Assembly: GCF_032062135.1 (NCBI RefSeq)
Contig: NC_092862.1
Span: 65,345,608 to 65,409,607 of the forward strand
From: Pyxicephalus adspersus
Lineage: Eukaryota > Chordata > Amphibia > Anura > Pyxicephalidae
Length of the DNA: 64,000 nucleotides
Reading direction: 5' to 3'
Shown here: one piece after another, positions 26,245 to 36,149 of the stretch
Layout of the letters: each line of letters begins with the position of its first letter
Position numbering within the stretch: position 1 is the first letter of the stretch
Made by a program: the position numbers and the translations under genes
Notes under the pieces: generated by a model
The model's input: only the letters and a program-made list of their open reading frames with translations
Databases searched by the model: none
Told to the model about the DNA's origin: nothing

Positions 26245-26334
26245 TGAGACCTGGCAGGTAATTTATTGCAGATGGAACAAGCAATGTCTCATCTGCAATA
26301 AAACAACCTTAACTGCCTTATCAGTTTCCTGATT
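26245..26334. repeat. 90-bp direct repeat, left copy
   Basis: It matches 26696-26785 with one visible substitution (ttattgcagat versus ttattccagat). The two copies bracket the first copy of a 368-bp duplicated segment and overlap it by a few bases. Confidence 0.95.
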
Positions 26335-26697
26335 CAGTTGGGAGCGCCACGGGAACCGACAGGTATTGTATACCATAGTCCATAGTATGTAAAACACAGA
26401 ATACATGAAGGAGCAGTTTGAAGTATATAGGTCAGGAGTATATGTACAACACAGCATGGAACAATTTGGGAGAATGTAACATGGTATGCATACTGAAGAT
26501 GTCCTAGAATATGTACTGTGCCATGAACAGACATACACAGTTGCTTGAATATATAATTGTAGAAAAATATACTCGGAAAAGTAATTGATAAGCAAATAAA
26601 AAATTAAATTTGTCATTGCCACATCAGGGCTTTTTATTTGATCAGTTGGGGAAATAAATTTGGCCAATCCTGAGTATTAGTAAATATCCTCTGGATG
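26330..26697 (-). repeat. 368-bp duplicated segment, copy 1 (possible LTR end plus primer-binding-like site)
   Basis: It matches 28428-28795 over 368 bases without an indel; I see three substitutions. Read on the minus strand it ends TGGCGCTCCCAACTGAATCA. The TGGCGC start resembles the primer-binding site that follows a retrotransposon LTR, and copy 2 has CA directly before it, as an LTR would. A clear TG start was not found, so the LTR reading is tentative. Confidence 0.6.
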
Positions 26698-26785
26698 AGA
26701 CCTGGCAGGTAATTTATTCCAGATGGAACAAGCAATGTCTCATCTGCAATAAAACAACCTTAACTGCCTTATCAGTTTCCTGATT
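26696..26785. repeat. 90-bp direct repeat, right copy
   Basis: The partner of 26245-26334. It follows copy 1 of the 368-bp segment without a spacer. Confidence 0.95.
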
Positions 26786-27235
26786 GCACTCACCCCTCTC
26801 TGTATTGTGGTGGGCAAGGCTGTCTTCTCCCTTCTTCTATTCCTGCATTTCCCCATTTCACAGCTGGATTGACTGGGTCAGAATGATGTAAGTCATCAGA
26901 CCTGGTAGCCACAGGGGAATCTTGGATGTGCTGGGGTATCTCAGCATCCTACACTGATCTATGCATGCACAACTGATTGATTTATGCAGAAGGAACATCA
27001 CCTGTCCTTTTGCAATAATGTCCTGCCTAGTGGCTAATTTCCAAAGCACCTTACAGTAACTTTTAGAGGTGTTAGCCTAAGTTTTTTTTAGAGACCTCTC
27101 ATAAAGCTTAGCTTAACCCTACCTGTCTGACCCAATAAGTTAAAGTACTCCAAATGCAGGAAAGCTAAAAACTTTTACAACTTTCCTAGAAAAATTCTCT
27201 CTCAGAAGACTTCTTAATTAGCAAATGTGAAAAGG
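26786..27235. other. Intergenic, weak repeat trace
   Basis: The stretch near 26987-27006 (cagaaggaacatcacctgtc) is an inverted relative of 24443-24462. No gene. Confidence 0.4.
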
Positions 27236-27249
27236 CATAACTCAAGCTT

Positions 27250-27590
27250 GCAGCATGGTGGCTCAGAGGTTAGTGCTCTGGCATTTGCATCATTAGGTCC
27301 TAGGTTCAAATCTCGTCCAGGACATGATCTGCATGGTGTTTGCAGGTTCTCCCTGTGTTTGTGTGCATTTCCTACAGGTGCTCCAGTTTCCTCCCACATC
27401 CCAAAAAACATGCAGTTAGGTTAATTGGCTGCCCCTAAAATTGACCTTAGACTGTATTAAAGACATATGACTATGGTAGGAACATTAGATTGTGAGCCCC
27501 TTTGAGGGACAGCTAGTGACATGACTGTGGACTTTGTACAGCACTGTGTAATATGATGGAGCTATATAAATACTGTGTAATAATAATTTA
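27250..27590 (+). mobile_element. V-SINE-like tRNA-derived SINE, nearly full length
   Basis: The head has pol III box A (tggctcagaggttag) and box B (ggttcaaatctc). The central block contains tgcaggttctccctgtgttt and cagtttcctcccacatccc, as in V-SINE-type elements. The tail gagctatataaatactgtgt followed by aataat closely matches the L2 3' end in this window. It is the best-preserved SINE in the window. Confidence 0.85.
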
Positions 27591-27849
27591 ATGATAAAGC
27601 AGAGAATTATTACACTGCAAAGGATAATCTATTGTCCTAATGAATGAAATGAAGACTTGCTGACTTTAGCCATCCAACAATGTGCAAGCAAAAACCATAT
27701 ATTTTTACATTTCCATGCAGGGGATTAGGTATTCATTGCAAAGTACATTTTCACCACATCCACTAAGCTAAGATATTCTTTCCCTAAAGGTCAAAGAGCA
27801 TGTCATGTAATGTACAAGACCATGTAGAGATATAGTTTTTATATAAGAT

Positions 27850-28427
27850 TAGTTTAAAAATTTATAGTACAGTGTACAAGGGAAAGAGATCCAAGAGTGT
27901 GCACTGCATGAGATATATAGTGAGGAGGTCCACAGCATGTAACATATAGCACAGCATACTGAGTTGTCCTGTCAGGGCTTCCACAGGCAGGTAGTGCCGG
28001 ATCACCCGAAGTGCGGAATCTAAGTGACACCAGGTCTTCACCAGGGCACCCTTCAAGGGGTGATGGGCTGGTAGCCCTGAGACCATTGGGCTCTTTGCTG
28101 TTGGGGTTCACCAGGTCACAACCCTCAGGGTCACCCTACCTAAGGATGAAAGCTGGAGCAGCCTAGGTGTGGGGACAGGTGGCAAACCAATAGAGTTAGA
28201 TTCCAGGCACAAGTCAGAGCAGGTGGCAAACAAGCATAGACAGAGTCCAGGATCAGGAATAGCAAGGTAGCTAGTGCAAAGTCACAAATAGCCTCTGCCC
28301 CTTTAGGGGCTTCTCCTCCCTGGGCTGTGTCAGTGTGACCAAGACTGCCCATGAAGCGACCATGTGAGACCATGAAGTGCTGGGATTGGCAGCTCGATGA
28401 GGCAGACAGGCACAGGACACCGCAGGA
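27850..28427 (-). mobile_element. Possible LTR-retrotransposon leader next to the 368-bp segment
   Basis: On the minus strand this follows the primer-binding-like site of copy 2 and is GC-richer than its surroundings. An open frame (28140-28481) has no family resemblance. If copy 2 is an LTR, this would be the start of the internal region; no gag or pol motif is visible. Confidence 0.3.
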
Positions 28428-28795
28428 TGATTCAGTTGGGAGCGCCATGGGAACCGACAGGTATTGTATACCATAGTCCATAGTATGTAAAACACAGAAT
28501 ACATGAAGGAGCAGTTTGAAGTATATAGGTCAGGAGTATATGTACAACACAGCATGGAACAATTTGGGAGAATGTAACATGGTATGCATACTGAAGATGT
28601 CCTAGAATATGTACTGTGCCATGAACAGACATACACAGTTGCTTGAATATATAATTGTAGAAAAATATACTCGGAAAAGTAATTGATAAGCAAATAAAAA
28701 ATTAAATTTGTCATTGCCACATCAGGGCTTTTTATTTGATCAGTTGTGGAAATAAATTTGGCCAATCCTGAGTATTAGTAAATATCCTTTGGATG
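28428..28795 (-). repeat. 368-bp duplicated segment, copy 2
   Basis: The near-identical partner of 26330-26697, same orientation, about 2.1 kb apart. On the minus strand it ends ...TTCCCA then TGGCGCTCCC, an LTR-end and primer-site-like junction. It is not bracketed by the 90-bp repeat. Confidence 0.6.
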
Positions 28796-31700
28796 TGCTC
28801 TTCCTCACTCTATCCAAACCTAAAAAAAAGTTTTAATCTATACACATATACCCTAACTTACAGGTAAACATGGGGTCTACATCTGTTAGACTGGGGACCT
28901 GGGGCCAACCAAAATAGGTGGCACAAAATGAATGGCACAAAAAAATATTTGTCAGGCATATCACTAGGGCCCACTGAAGTTTTTCCAAAACAGTTCAGTA
29001 TTCTGCGGCCAAACCCATTACTTATGTCATTAGTCTAGGGCATATAGATAAACATTTCATTTCAAACCTATAATTAGAGTTGCACAACAAAAATAACAAT
29101 ATTGAATACCTTTTATTGCTTTATTTTTTTTATTATCATGTCAATTGATTTGGTTCTCAGAATGACATAAAACAGACATATCAGCCTTAAACAGGACACT
29201 TTGTGTTATTCCACCTCACCCTCATAATAGGAGGCACAGGCAGCCATGCCACCATAGAATTAAGTGATTGTGGATATGTGTGCATGTATGTATGTGCAAA
29301 CACTGTGTCTGTGTGTAAGTTAGCAATGTGTTTGCAATGTGTGTATATATGCAAAGTGTGTGAAAACTAATAAGTGTTACTGTGTTTCACTAATAGGGGG
29401 TTGCCTAAAAATTAATTATAGAGGGTGCTGTGTGCTGGGCTGTATATACTTCTGATTCCTAAACATTGCATACATCTGGCCCCTTTACTCTATGTGTTAT
29501 GGACTCCTGACCCAAAGCAGGGTAACTTCAGGTTTATTTGAATTGCTTCTCCTGCTGTTAGCCATACTCACTATGTGCTGATCTGCACTTTGTATGCTAC
29601 ATCATCACCCCCTCACTGTGTCCCAATGGTGCCCGGAATCTTTCACAATCCTGGCAACATCCCTTTTGCTCACTAATAAAGCATCTTTCAATTACATGTT
29701 TATTGCCTTATTCTTTAACATGTAAGGGCAATGGCTATATAGCAATATTACATACTGCCATTATTTTTAGGGCCAATTATTATTTTTTTAATGGCCAGTC
29801 CAAGCTGTTCCATATTTTCTTTGTAGCTTTCATGTTTCATTGTGGTAATGGCTTCTACCAGCTTTTTGCTGATAAGTTATATTAGTCTGATCCAGAGGGG
29901 TTAACATTGTGAGTTATGAATATGTATCCTAGGTCAGCCAATCACAGCTGACATTGTTCCAGGGGATGGGCTAGCACTTTGATAAATATTTTGGATCCTA
30001 GAACTCATATAGGGTATTTACAGGGTTTTTGGGAATCATCCACTCATCCTGACTGCATTTTAAGGGAAACATTCTAGATGTTCACCTTGGAGCTACAGAG
30101 CTGACCTGGATGGGGAATAAAGCATTCCACAAGAAACTACCCACTGACCTATTCATAATAAGTAAAGACAAGAACCTGGACATCTGGAAATCTTCTACCT
30201 CATCTGGTGTGTTCTTGGGGATTTTTTTTTGCTACTTCACCCCTCAGATTTACAGAGGTACATGCTGCTAATGTTGTGTTTCCACAATCCAAATGCCTGT
30301 GGAACATGCTGCAACATTTGGATGTATCTTGTTTACCTTTCATTCTCCTTATTACAAGATGATTGGTTTTGCAATAAACTTGTTAAATTGTTTAAAGCAA
30401 TAGAATCCTATAATCTGTTTACCGTAAATGCCATAGATCTATACTGGAGTTCACCACAGTTTAAGAGCTACAAACGTAATTGGTCATAATACATTCTGAA
30501 TGTGATCTCTGTGGTAATAGTGTTATAAATGCAGACATAAAATTACACAATGATGATCATTTATTAATCTAGGCAAGTCTAGGGGTAGCCATAAATGGCC
30601 AAATACTTGCCAAGTTGTTAGCTATATTAGCTTACATGCAAACACTCCGTCTTTAACTTTTTATTTAATGTTTTTATTTTTTAATGGATTAGGATTGCTC
30701 ACATGGAGGGTTTTCATTATGGTAAAAACTAGACTTGTGCCTCCAACAATCTAAGAACCTTTTATTGCCCTTGGGAGGTCTGGTGCAGCCAAGTGATGCT
30801 TAAAATCTGGTTCTTTGTATTTTCTATTATGTTGTGAACACATCACATGGAGGAAATTCATTTTTGGCTGGCTGATATTACTTATTGCAAACCATTGTTC
30901 TGTACTTGTAAAATGATAATCCATTAAGAGTAAAAAAAAAACAATTTAAAGAATGTTATATTTTGTTTTTCATTACTAGTAAACAGAAAGAGAGAACTAT
31001 GTAAGTACAGGTATGAAACCAGGCAGTTATGAGACATTTGCAAGCTGAGAATTAAACCTGAACTTTCTTTCTGAACAGAGATATAACAATGAGTGTTTAG
31101 TATGTCTTTGGTGATGTTGTCTGCTTTGTAATCTTCTCTAAATGACTTTTCATCTACATTCCGAAAGAAAGCGCCACATATTTATTAAACAAACATAGAA
31201 AGTTTGCCATGTTTTCAGTTATGTAGCAGAGTCATTGTTTTGTTTTCATTCGTTTTCTTTCTCTTGCACTCATGATTTCTCTACATAACACAACATACTA
31301 CACTATACTACCAACAAAAACAATCAGTGTCTAGGATAAGTCAATGCCAAAAATGAGCAAGAAGAAAAAAACTAGACTAAGACCTTGCTATGCAATCGTT
31401 TGCATATAATCAGCACACCAAATACTCTAACAGCTGCATTTGCAGCTGTAAGGAAACAAAATAACCCAAACAAATATGATAAAAAAGTATCACACTCGAG
31501 GATACTACTGAACTGTAAAAAGTAACAATTTATTTTTACATTTTATAATTTTTCAAATACTATAACCTGTTTAGTTTTCTTTCTCCATACCATATACATA
31601 TACCTTAGCCCAGAGAGCTATATTCATAAAACCTCAAAGATACCTAAAGTTTTAAAGTTCACATTGATATGGTGGCAGGGGTTAGTGTCTGTGCTTACGA

Positions 31701-32070
31701 TGAGCGAGTACTATGTCTATTTAAATTATATTTATGATCAAATGGATCACAAGTGGATTTTACAGCTTCTGACTGTACAGTTCTAGTAAACAATGACAGC
31801 TTTCAGTTGACTTGGACAGTTTATGTAATATTTAGCCTGATTTCACTTTTACTTGAAACTGCCACCATCCCTAAGAGGGTTCAAATATGGTATCCAAAAA
31901 TATCAAAATATGGGACTTTCACGGCAGTTGGATCTTTTAACATTATTGCATTTTATATACATCACTTTAAAAGAAGTTTATACATGCCTCTCCCCATTTA
32001 GCAATTCAGGGAAAGGTAAATAACATCATAACATACATAGGCTGAGTACATTGTACACATTACATATGTA
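28796..32070. other. Intergenic, no assigned feature
   Basis: Over 3 kb of mostly AT-rich DNA with several short open frames lacking family resemblance. No coding exon, RNA gene or clear repeat end seen. Confidence 0.4.
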
Positions 32071-32118
32071 GGAATCATCCGACGCATTTTGCAGACAAGG
32101 TCCGCTTCCTCAGGGATG
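32071..32118 (-). ncRNA. Hammerhead-ribozyme-like motif in an interspersed repeat (best copy)
   Basis: Minus strand, in order: arm CATCC (32118-32114), box CTGAGGA (32113-32107), stem AGCGGAC-CTT-GTCTGC (32106-32091, with one G-U pair), AAAA TGC GTC (32090-32081), arm GGATG (32080-32076). CATCC pairs perfectly with GGATG, as helix I of a type I hammerhead would. The second box would be GAAACGC if two CpG decay changes (CG to CA, CG to TG) are reversed. Helix III would be only two pairs in a monomer; ACGCGT is self-complementary, so a dimer is possible. Hammerheads are reported in Xenopus genomes and in Penelope-like elements. The present copy is probably inactive. Confidence 0.45.
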
Positions 32119-32451
32119 TAACTAGTACAAGCAAACAAGGTGTATCAGCTCTACAATCCAATACAAAATATACAATATATTAGTATATATAGCTGCATGC
32201 ACATTTTTATACAATATATATATTTTTGGATACCTGATTTGGACAGTTGAAGATAGTACCTATCTTTAGTATAGATCACAACAGAGTATAATGTTATAGT
32301 ACAAATGTAATACCACAGAGAACTGTGTCTAGTTTTATAGCTTGAGATCCAGCCTCAAATACCACAATCTCCCCCCCATACATATTTAGTTTTGTAGGTG
32401 GTGGTAAACATTGATTGTCCAAGGTAAGTAAACTGCTGAAGTTGAAAATGT

Positions 32452-32696
32452 TAAATGTGAAATCAGTTTTTCTCCATAATGGGGTTGCAATTTTGGTTTA
32501 TTCATTGTTCAGACCACTGTTGTATATGGTTTTTTCCTTGTCACTTTGAATATTGAGGTCGTCAAGAATATGCTTGTTCCCTGCTGACCCTAGTTTTGAT
32601 TATTTTGTATTATCTCGTTTATTTTTTTTGTTGAAATACATGTACCTATTTTTCTGAAAATTCAATAAAAATATTGAAATATAAATGTGAAATCAG
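32452..32696 (+). mobile_element. L1-type retroposon 3' end with 15-bp target duplication
   Basis: TAAATGTGAAATCAG occurs at 32452-32466 and exactly again at 32682-32696. Between them are 215 bases ending in caataaaaatattgaaa, a polyadenylation-signal-bearing L1-like 3' end. The exact duplication marks the insertion as retroposed and severely 5'-truncated. Confidence 0.75.
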
Positions 32697-32808
32697 AACA
32701 CACACTTACATGCGTTATGGTTAAGCAATATAGGTTTGTCACCTATCTTCTCATAACATAATCAGGTGATCAGTGAAGGAGATGAAACAGGTAAATAAGA
32801 TCACTCCT

Positions 32809-32827
32809 CCACCCCCCCCCCCCCCCT
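32809..32827. repeat. C-rich homopolymer run
   Basis: About nineteen C with one A near its start. Confidence 0.95.
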
Positions 32828-34311
32828 TCTTCTTTCCTTGTGTTTTGCATTTTCTTTTTCAACAGATGTCATCAATCATACCTGCACCCAGTACTGGCTC
32901 TTCCCTTCTTGGGTTGTACTGTACAGAGGGAATTACTAGAGACCTCTATTTTGTCTTAGGTGACAACATAACAATTTATTTATTACATTTTTGCTATTGC
33001 AGTTTGGCATAAGCAACCACCAAGAAACGGCACAGCTGCCCTAACTAAGGAAAATACAAGAAAACAAGGACGTGTATCATCAATGGCCTTCAAAAAGTGA
33101 GCATCTGCCAATGGTTTAATATATTTATTTTCCAACATAACACACATTATATAATATGTTGACTATATATGTCAATATGACTTGTTTCTAGAATAGAACC
33201 AAGAAAAAGTGCATTCTGATTCACTAGGTCAATATTTTCAACCCTCACATGTTGACACATGTTTTTTTAGCCTCTATCTGATAATGAGAAAATTATACAT
33301 ATGGTTTGCCAGAGGTTGACTTAGATTTGTGGGTAATGTTAGGGGTTCAATGTGATTTAGGGTTCCAAGTTGGGAACTATAAACTATATAAAAACCCTGT
33401 ATTTTAGGCCCAGGTTGAAGGAAATGTTGTAAAAGTGTGGCTCTCCCCTCTCTCTCCCCAGCTAGATGACCATGACAAATTAAAAGACTTAGCAAAAGTT
33501 GTAACCTACCCCACTTAAATAATTTGGAGTTAGGTTAGGTTTGGGACTTTGATGAAGGATAAACATTATTTTAACAGTAAGGTTAAGGGTTAAGTCTTAA
33601 CTGGAGCTAATAATGGTTATTTAGGGGATAGGTTTCAGTATTTGGTGAAGGTTATATCTTAGGGTCCACCTAAGGGTCAGACTAAGTTTAAACAGTATGT
33701 TTTGTCAAGGGGATTTCACAGCTGTTTGACCTTGCATGGAAACCTACCCGGTTCTGGGTTCTCAGCACCAAACGCCAGTATACTGACCAGTGCAATTTAT
33801 ATTACTGTTATAGACTGTTTCATTGTTACTCTTTCAATATCCACAGATTCTGGTAGGCTTGAGGTGCCACACAAGGACTTTATGTATAACATTATTAAAG
33901 CTCTTGAAGAAAAAGGCATACGGTCTAGGTATAACGACAAAACCTTATGTTCAGTTAGTTAAAGAGTTTCAGAATGCCTAAGAGTTTCATGAGAAACCCA
34001 ACCATTTATATGCTTCACTGCTCCCATGGTTTGTAAGTTCAAATAAGCATCTTCCTTTGAAGTTGTCATGAAAAGATTTTTGTATCACAGCTGCCACAGC
34101 ATTTAATGAACACATTAAAAGCAATGATTCACCGTAGTTATTGCTCAACAACACATGACAATTAACATTTGATTTGTTAATTATCTGTAAAAGGAAACAT
34201 ATGATGCTGAGTGATAATAACAAGCGATAAAATACAATATATGAGTGTATTCTTTCTTGTAAGTGAACACCTGGCTAAACATTACTAATATGTAACAGAG
34301 TTTAGACAACT
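32828..34311. other. Intergenic, no gene; TTAGG-like low complexity at about 33300-33700
   Basis: Loose TTAGG/GGTTA-type words recur in 33310-33680 without forming a true telomeric array. A final exon of the P450 gene was looked for here on the minus strand and not found. Confidence 0.4.
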
Positions 34312-34460
34312 AATTATTATTATTAAACAGGATTTATATAGCGCCAACATATTATGCAGTGCTGTACATTAAATAGGGGTTGCAAATGACAGAGTAATAC
34401 AGACAGTGATACAGGAGGAGAGGACCCTGCCCCGAAGAGCTTACAATCTAGTAGGTGGGG
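34312..34460 (-). mobile_element. L2-clade LINE 3' end
   Basis: Read on the minus strand it ends ggcgctatataaatcctgtt followed by aataat repeats, the same 3' tail as at 57706-57768. Upstream of the tail is an L2 3'-UTR-like stretch (agattgtaagctcttcgggg). It contains no coding region and may be the missing 3' end of the body at 36150-36960. Confidence 0.8.
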
Positions 34461-34496
34461 GAATTTACACACTATATATATGGGTAATTTAAGTAC

Positions 34497-34659
34497 CTGG
34501 GTTTGAGATGAGATTTCAAAATGGAATTTCTGCAAGACACGGTAAAGGGTAATTTTGGCTTTCAGGATGGCAAGTCTCATTCCAATACAGCTGCGTGGTC
34601 CCGCACCAAATGGAAGGTAAGAGAATGGGTGTCGCTTCTGCTTCTCTTCTACTGTGAAC
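34497..34659 (-). pseudogene. P450 exon with heme-binding cysteine loop
   Basis: The acceptor is tccttcag (minus strand). The exon begins by completing the split Arg codon, then encodes FTVEEKQKRHPFSYLP, the loop FGAGPRSCIGMRLAILKAK and ITLYRVLQKFHFEI, ending SSQTQ before donor gtactt. It is 163 bases, one base plus 54 codons. Everything required for heme binding in this block is present. Confidence 0.85.
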
Positions 34660-35576
34660 CTGAAGGAAAGGAACCAACATGATGTAAAGGACAGAAAAGA
34701 ATCTACTACTGCAGCACAGGACAATTAAAGGTTCTACAATGCTATGCCTGGAATCCCAGGACATGTAGTTCAGTAAGAACTACAGTAACACAGACAGCCT
34801 CCATACTTGTCACAATGTACTTTAGGTGCTGTAGTAATTCATAAAGAGCTAAGATCCCATTTTGCATTTGAGGACAGCAAACTATCTAAAATTTTTCTCC
34901 TTAGCCTGACTGTCCTTGTCCCATAACATTATATTAAGGGGTTCTGGATACAGTAAGTGCTACTGAAAGTGCTACAGTCACCCACTCCTCCAGGCTGGCA
35001 TACAATAAATTATAGCAATTAGATTTTTGCAAACCTTAACCCATGAACAAGTCACTGCTTGCACCAAAACTTAGAGCTTTTAAGGTGTGTTGTTAGGTTG
35101 TTCAAATCTATGTATAGAACCCCGATAGCCCCTTCCATAAACCATGATCTGCCTGCATTGTATAGGAAAACAGGGAGAGGTCAAAGGGAAACAAGGGAAG
35201 TCAGGATAAAAGCTTTAAGGTCTTGTACACACAGACCTAAGCCTGAACAAGAACCATGTGTACAGCATGTTGTGGGCACCTTTCCTGAGATTTTTTGAGC
35301 AACCTCTACTCCAGCCTGAGATCTCAACATATGTGCTGGTTGTCACTTTAAACACGTGGCTAACAGCTTTTAACAAGTTTCAAGTAGTGCTGAATCTTAC
35401 TGAAGGATGCTAGCTGATTTAAAGTGTTTGCTAGCTTTTTAAAGTGATAGCACTCATATGAAGATCTGTATTTAACAACTCCAAACTGGAACTAAAGTTG
35501 CTTTAAAGTCTCCAACAAAGTTTAAATTAATTGAAGATGAAAGCAATGCTAAGCTGCCCATTTATAAACCTCTTAC

Positions 35577-35714
35577 CTCTCTGGTATGAATTTCTCTGGC
35601 TCTGGCCAATACTGGGCATCATTTTGCATACAGCCAATCGGAAATTCCACAACCGTGCCAGCCTGTATCTTACACCCCATTACTGTGCAATCTCTGTTTG
35701 CTTCACGTGCAAAT
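35577..35714 (-). pseudogene. P450 exon before the heme loop (PER motif)
   Basis: The acceptor is ctattctcag and the donor gtaagag (minus strand). Translation runs (R)FAREANRDCTVMGCKIQAG, then TVVEFPIGCMQNDAQYW and PEPEKFIPE(R), the meander-side block that ends in the PERF motif of P450s. It is 138 bases, one base, 45 codons and two bases, and joins the next exon in frame. Confidence 0.85.
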
Positions 35715-36149
35715 CTGAGAATAGAGGAATATCATAAAGTTAGTGCTGTACATGGAGTGTTTTCACTGTTGTATGAATCAGTGCAGAGCAATACCAATAC
35801 AAGTTTAGCGAAGGGGAAATGCAGCAGCTTTCAGAGGCCTTTAAATAACATTTTACATCCATTTGAGATTGTTTTGCATTTTTTTCTGGCTTGCTTCTTC
35901 TTACCTGATTAAGTTAATTTTGCATTACCATTGACTTGTATAGAGAGACATGGGCCTTTGCTCAGCTCAGCTAAATTTGGTACACATTAAACTGTTTTCC
36001 CAATTGTCTCTCATTGGTGTCATCTACTGTGCAACACTAAAGTATGAATGTTAAATAATTATAGCATGCTATTCTAACATTCCGTTCTGATTTAGAAAGA
36101 TACTTCCAGGACCTTTCTTTTTATTTGCATCTACAATATGGCTTTGGTA

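Larger units (their letters stand above)
34497..35714 (-). pseudogene. Thromboxane-synthase-like cytochrome P450 fragment, two spliced exons
   Basis: Two minus-strand exons, 35714-35577 and 34659-34497, join in phase across an intron of about 0.9 kb with consensus splice sites. Together they encode about 100 residues running from the segment before the PERF motif to the heme-binding loop FGAGPRSCIG and the following helix, ending SSQTQ. TBXAS1 (CYP5A1) turns prostaglandin H2 into thromboxane A2 at the ER membrane. PERFT, YLPFGAGPRSC and the start FAREA fit TBXAS1 better than CYP3A. The heme-ligand Cys is present and neither exon has a stop. Earlier exons and the last exon are not seen, so I call it a partial duplicate. 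A functional gene with distant exons is less likely but not excluded. Confidence 0.75.

Noticed and set aside
26263..26667. 134-residue minus-strand frame and its twin at 28271-28765
   Set aside because: They exist because of the 368-bp duplicated repeat segment; no protein family is recognised and codon pattern looks non-coding.
27250..27320. tRNA gene
   Set aside because: The tRNA-like A and B boxes belong to the head of a SINE that continues with V-SINE-type sequence; no cloverleaf is intact.
31910..31925. NF-kB-like site (gggactttca)
   Set aside because: A single partial match in unassigned DNA far from the gene is expected by chance.
31753..32001. 82-residue frame as a membrane protein gene
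   Set aside because: Hydrophobic chance frame in AT-rich DNA, no splice context or homology.
34323..34724. P450 exon read as one 133-residue protein
   Set aside because: The frame runs through the splice donor at 34496 into L2 3'-end sequence, so the tail after SSQTQ is not P450.
34497..35714. CYP3A as the identity of the P450 fragment
   Set aside because: YLPFGAGPRSC and the FAREA start fit TBXAS1 better than the CYP3A form (TPFGSGPRNC), although a close CYP3/5 relative cannot be fully excluded.
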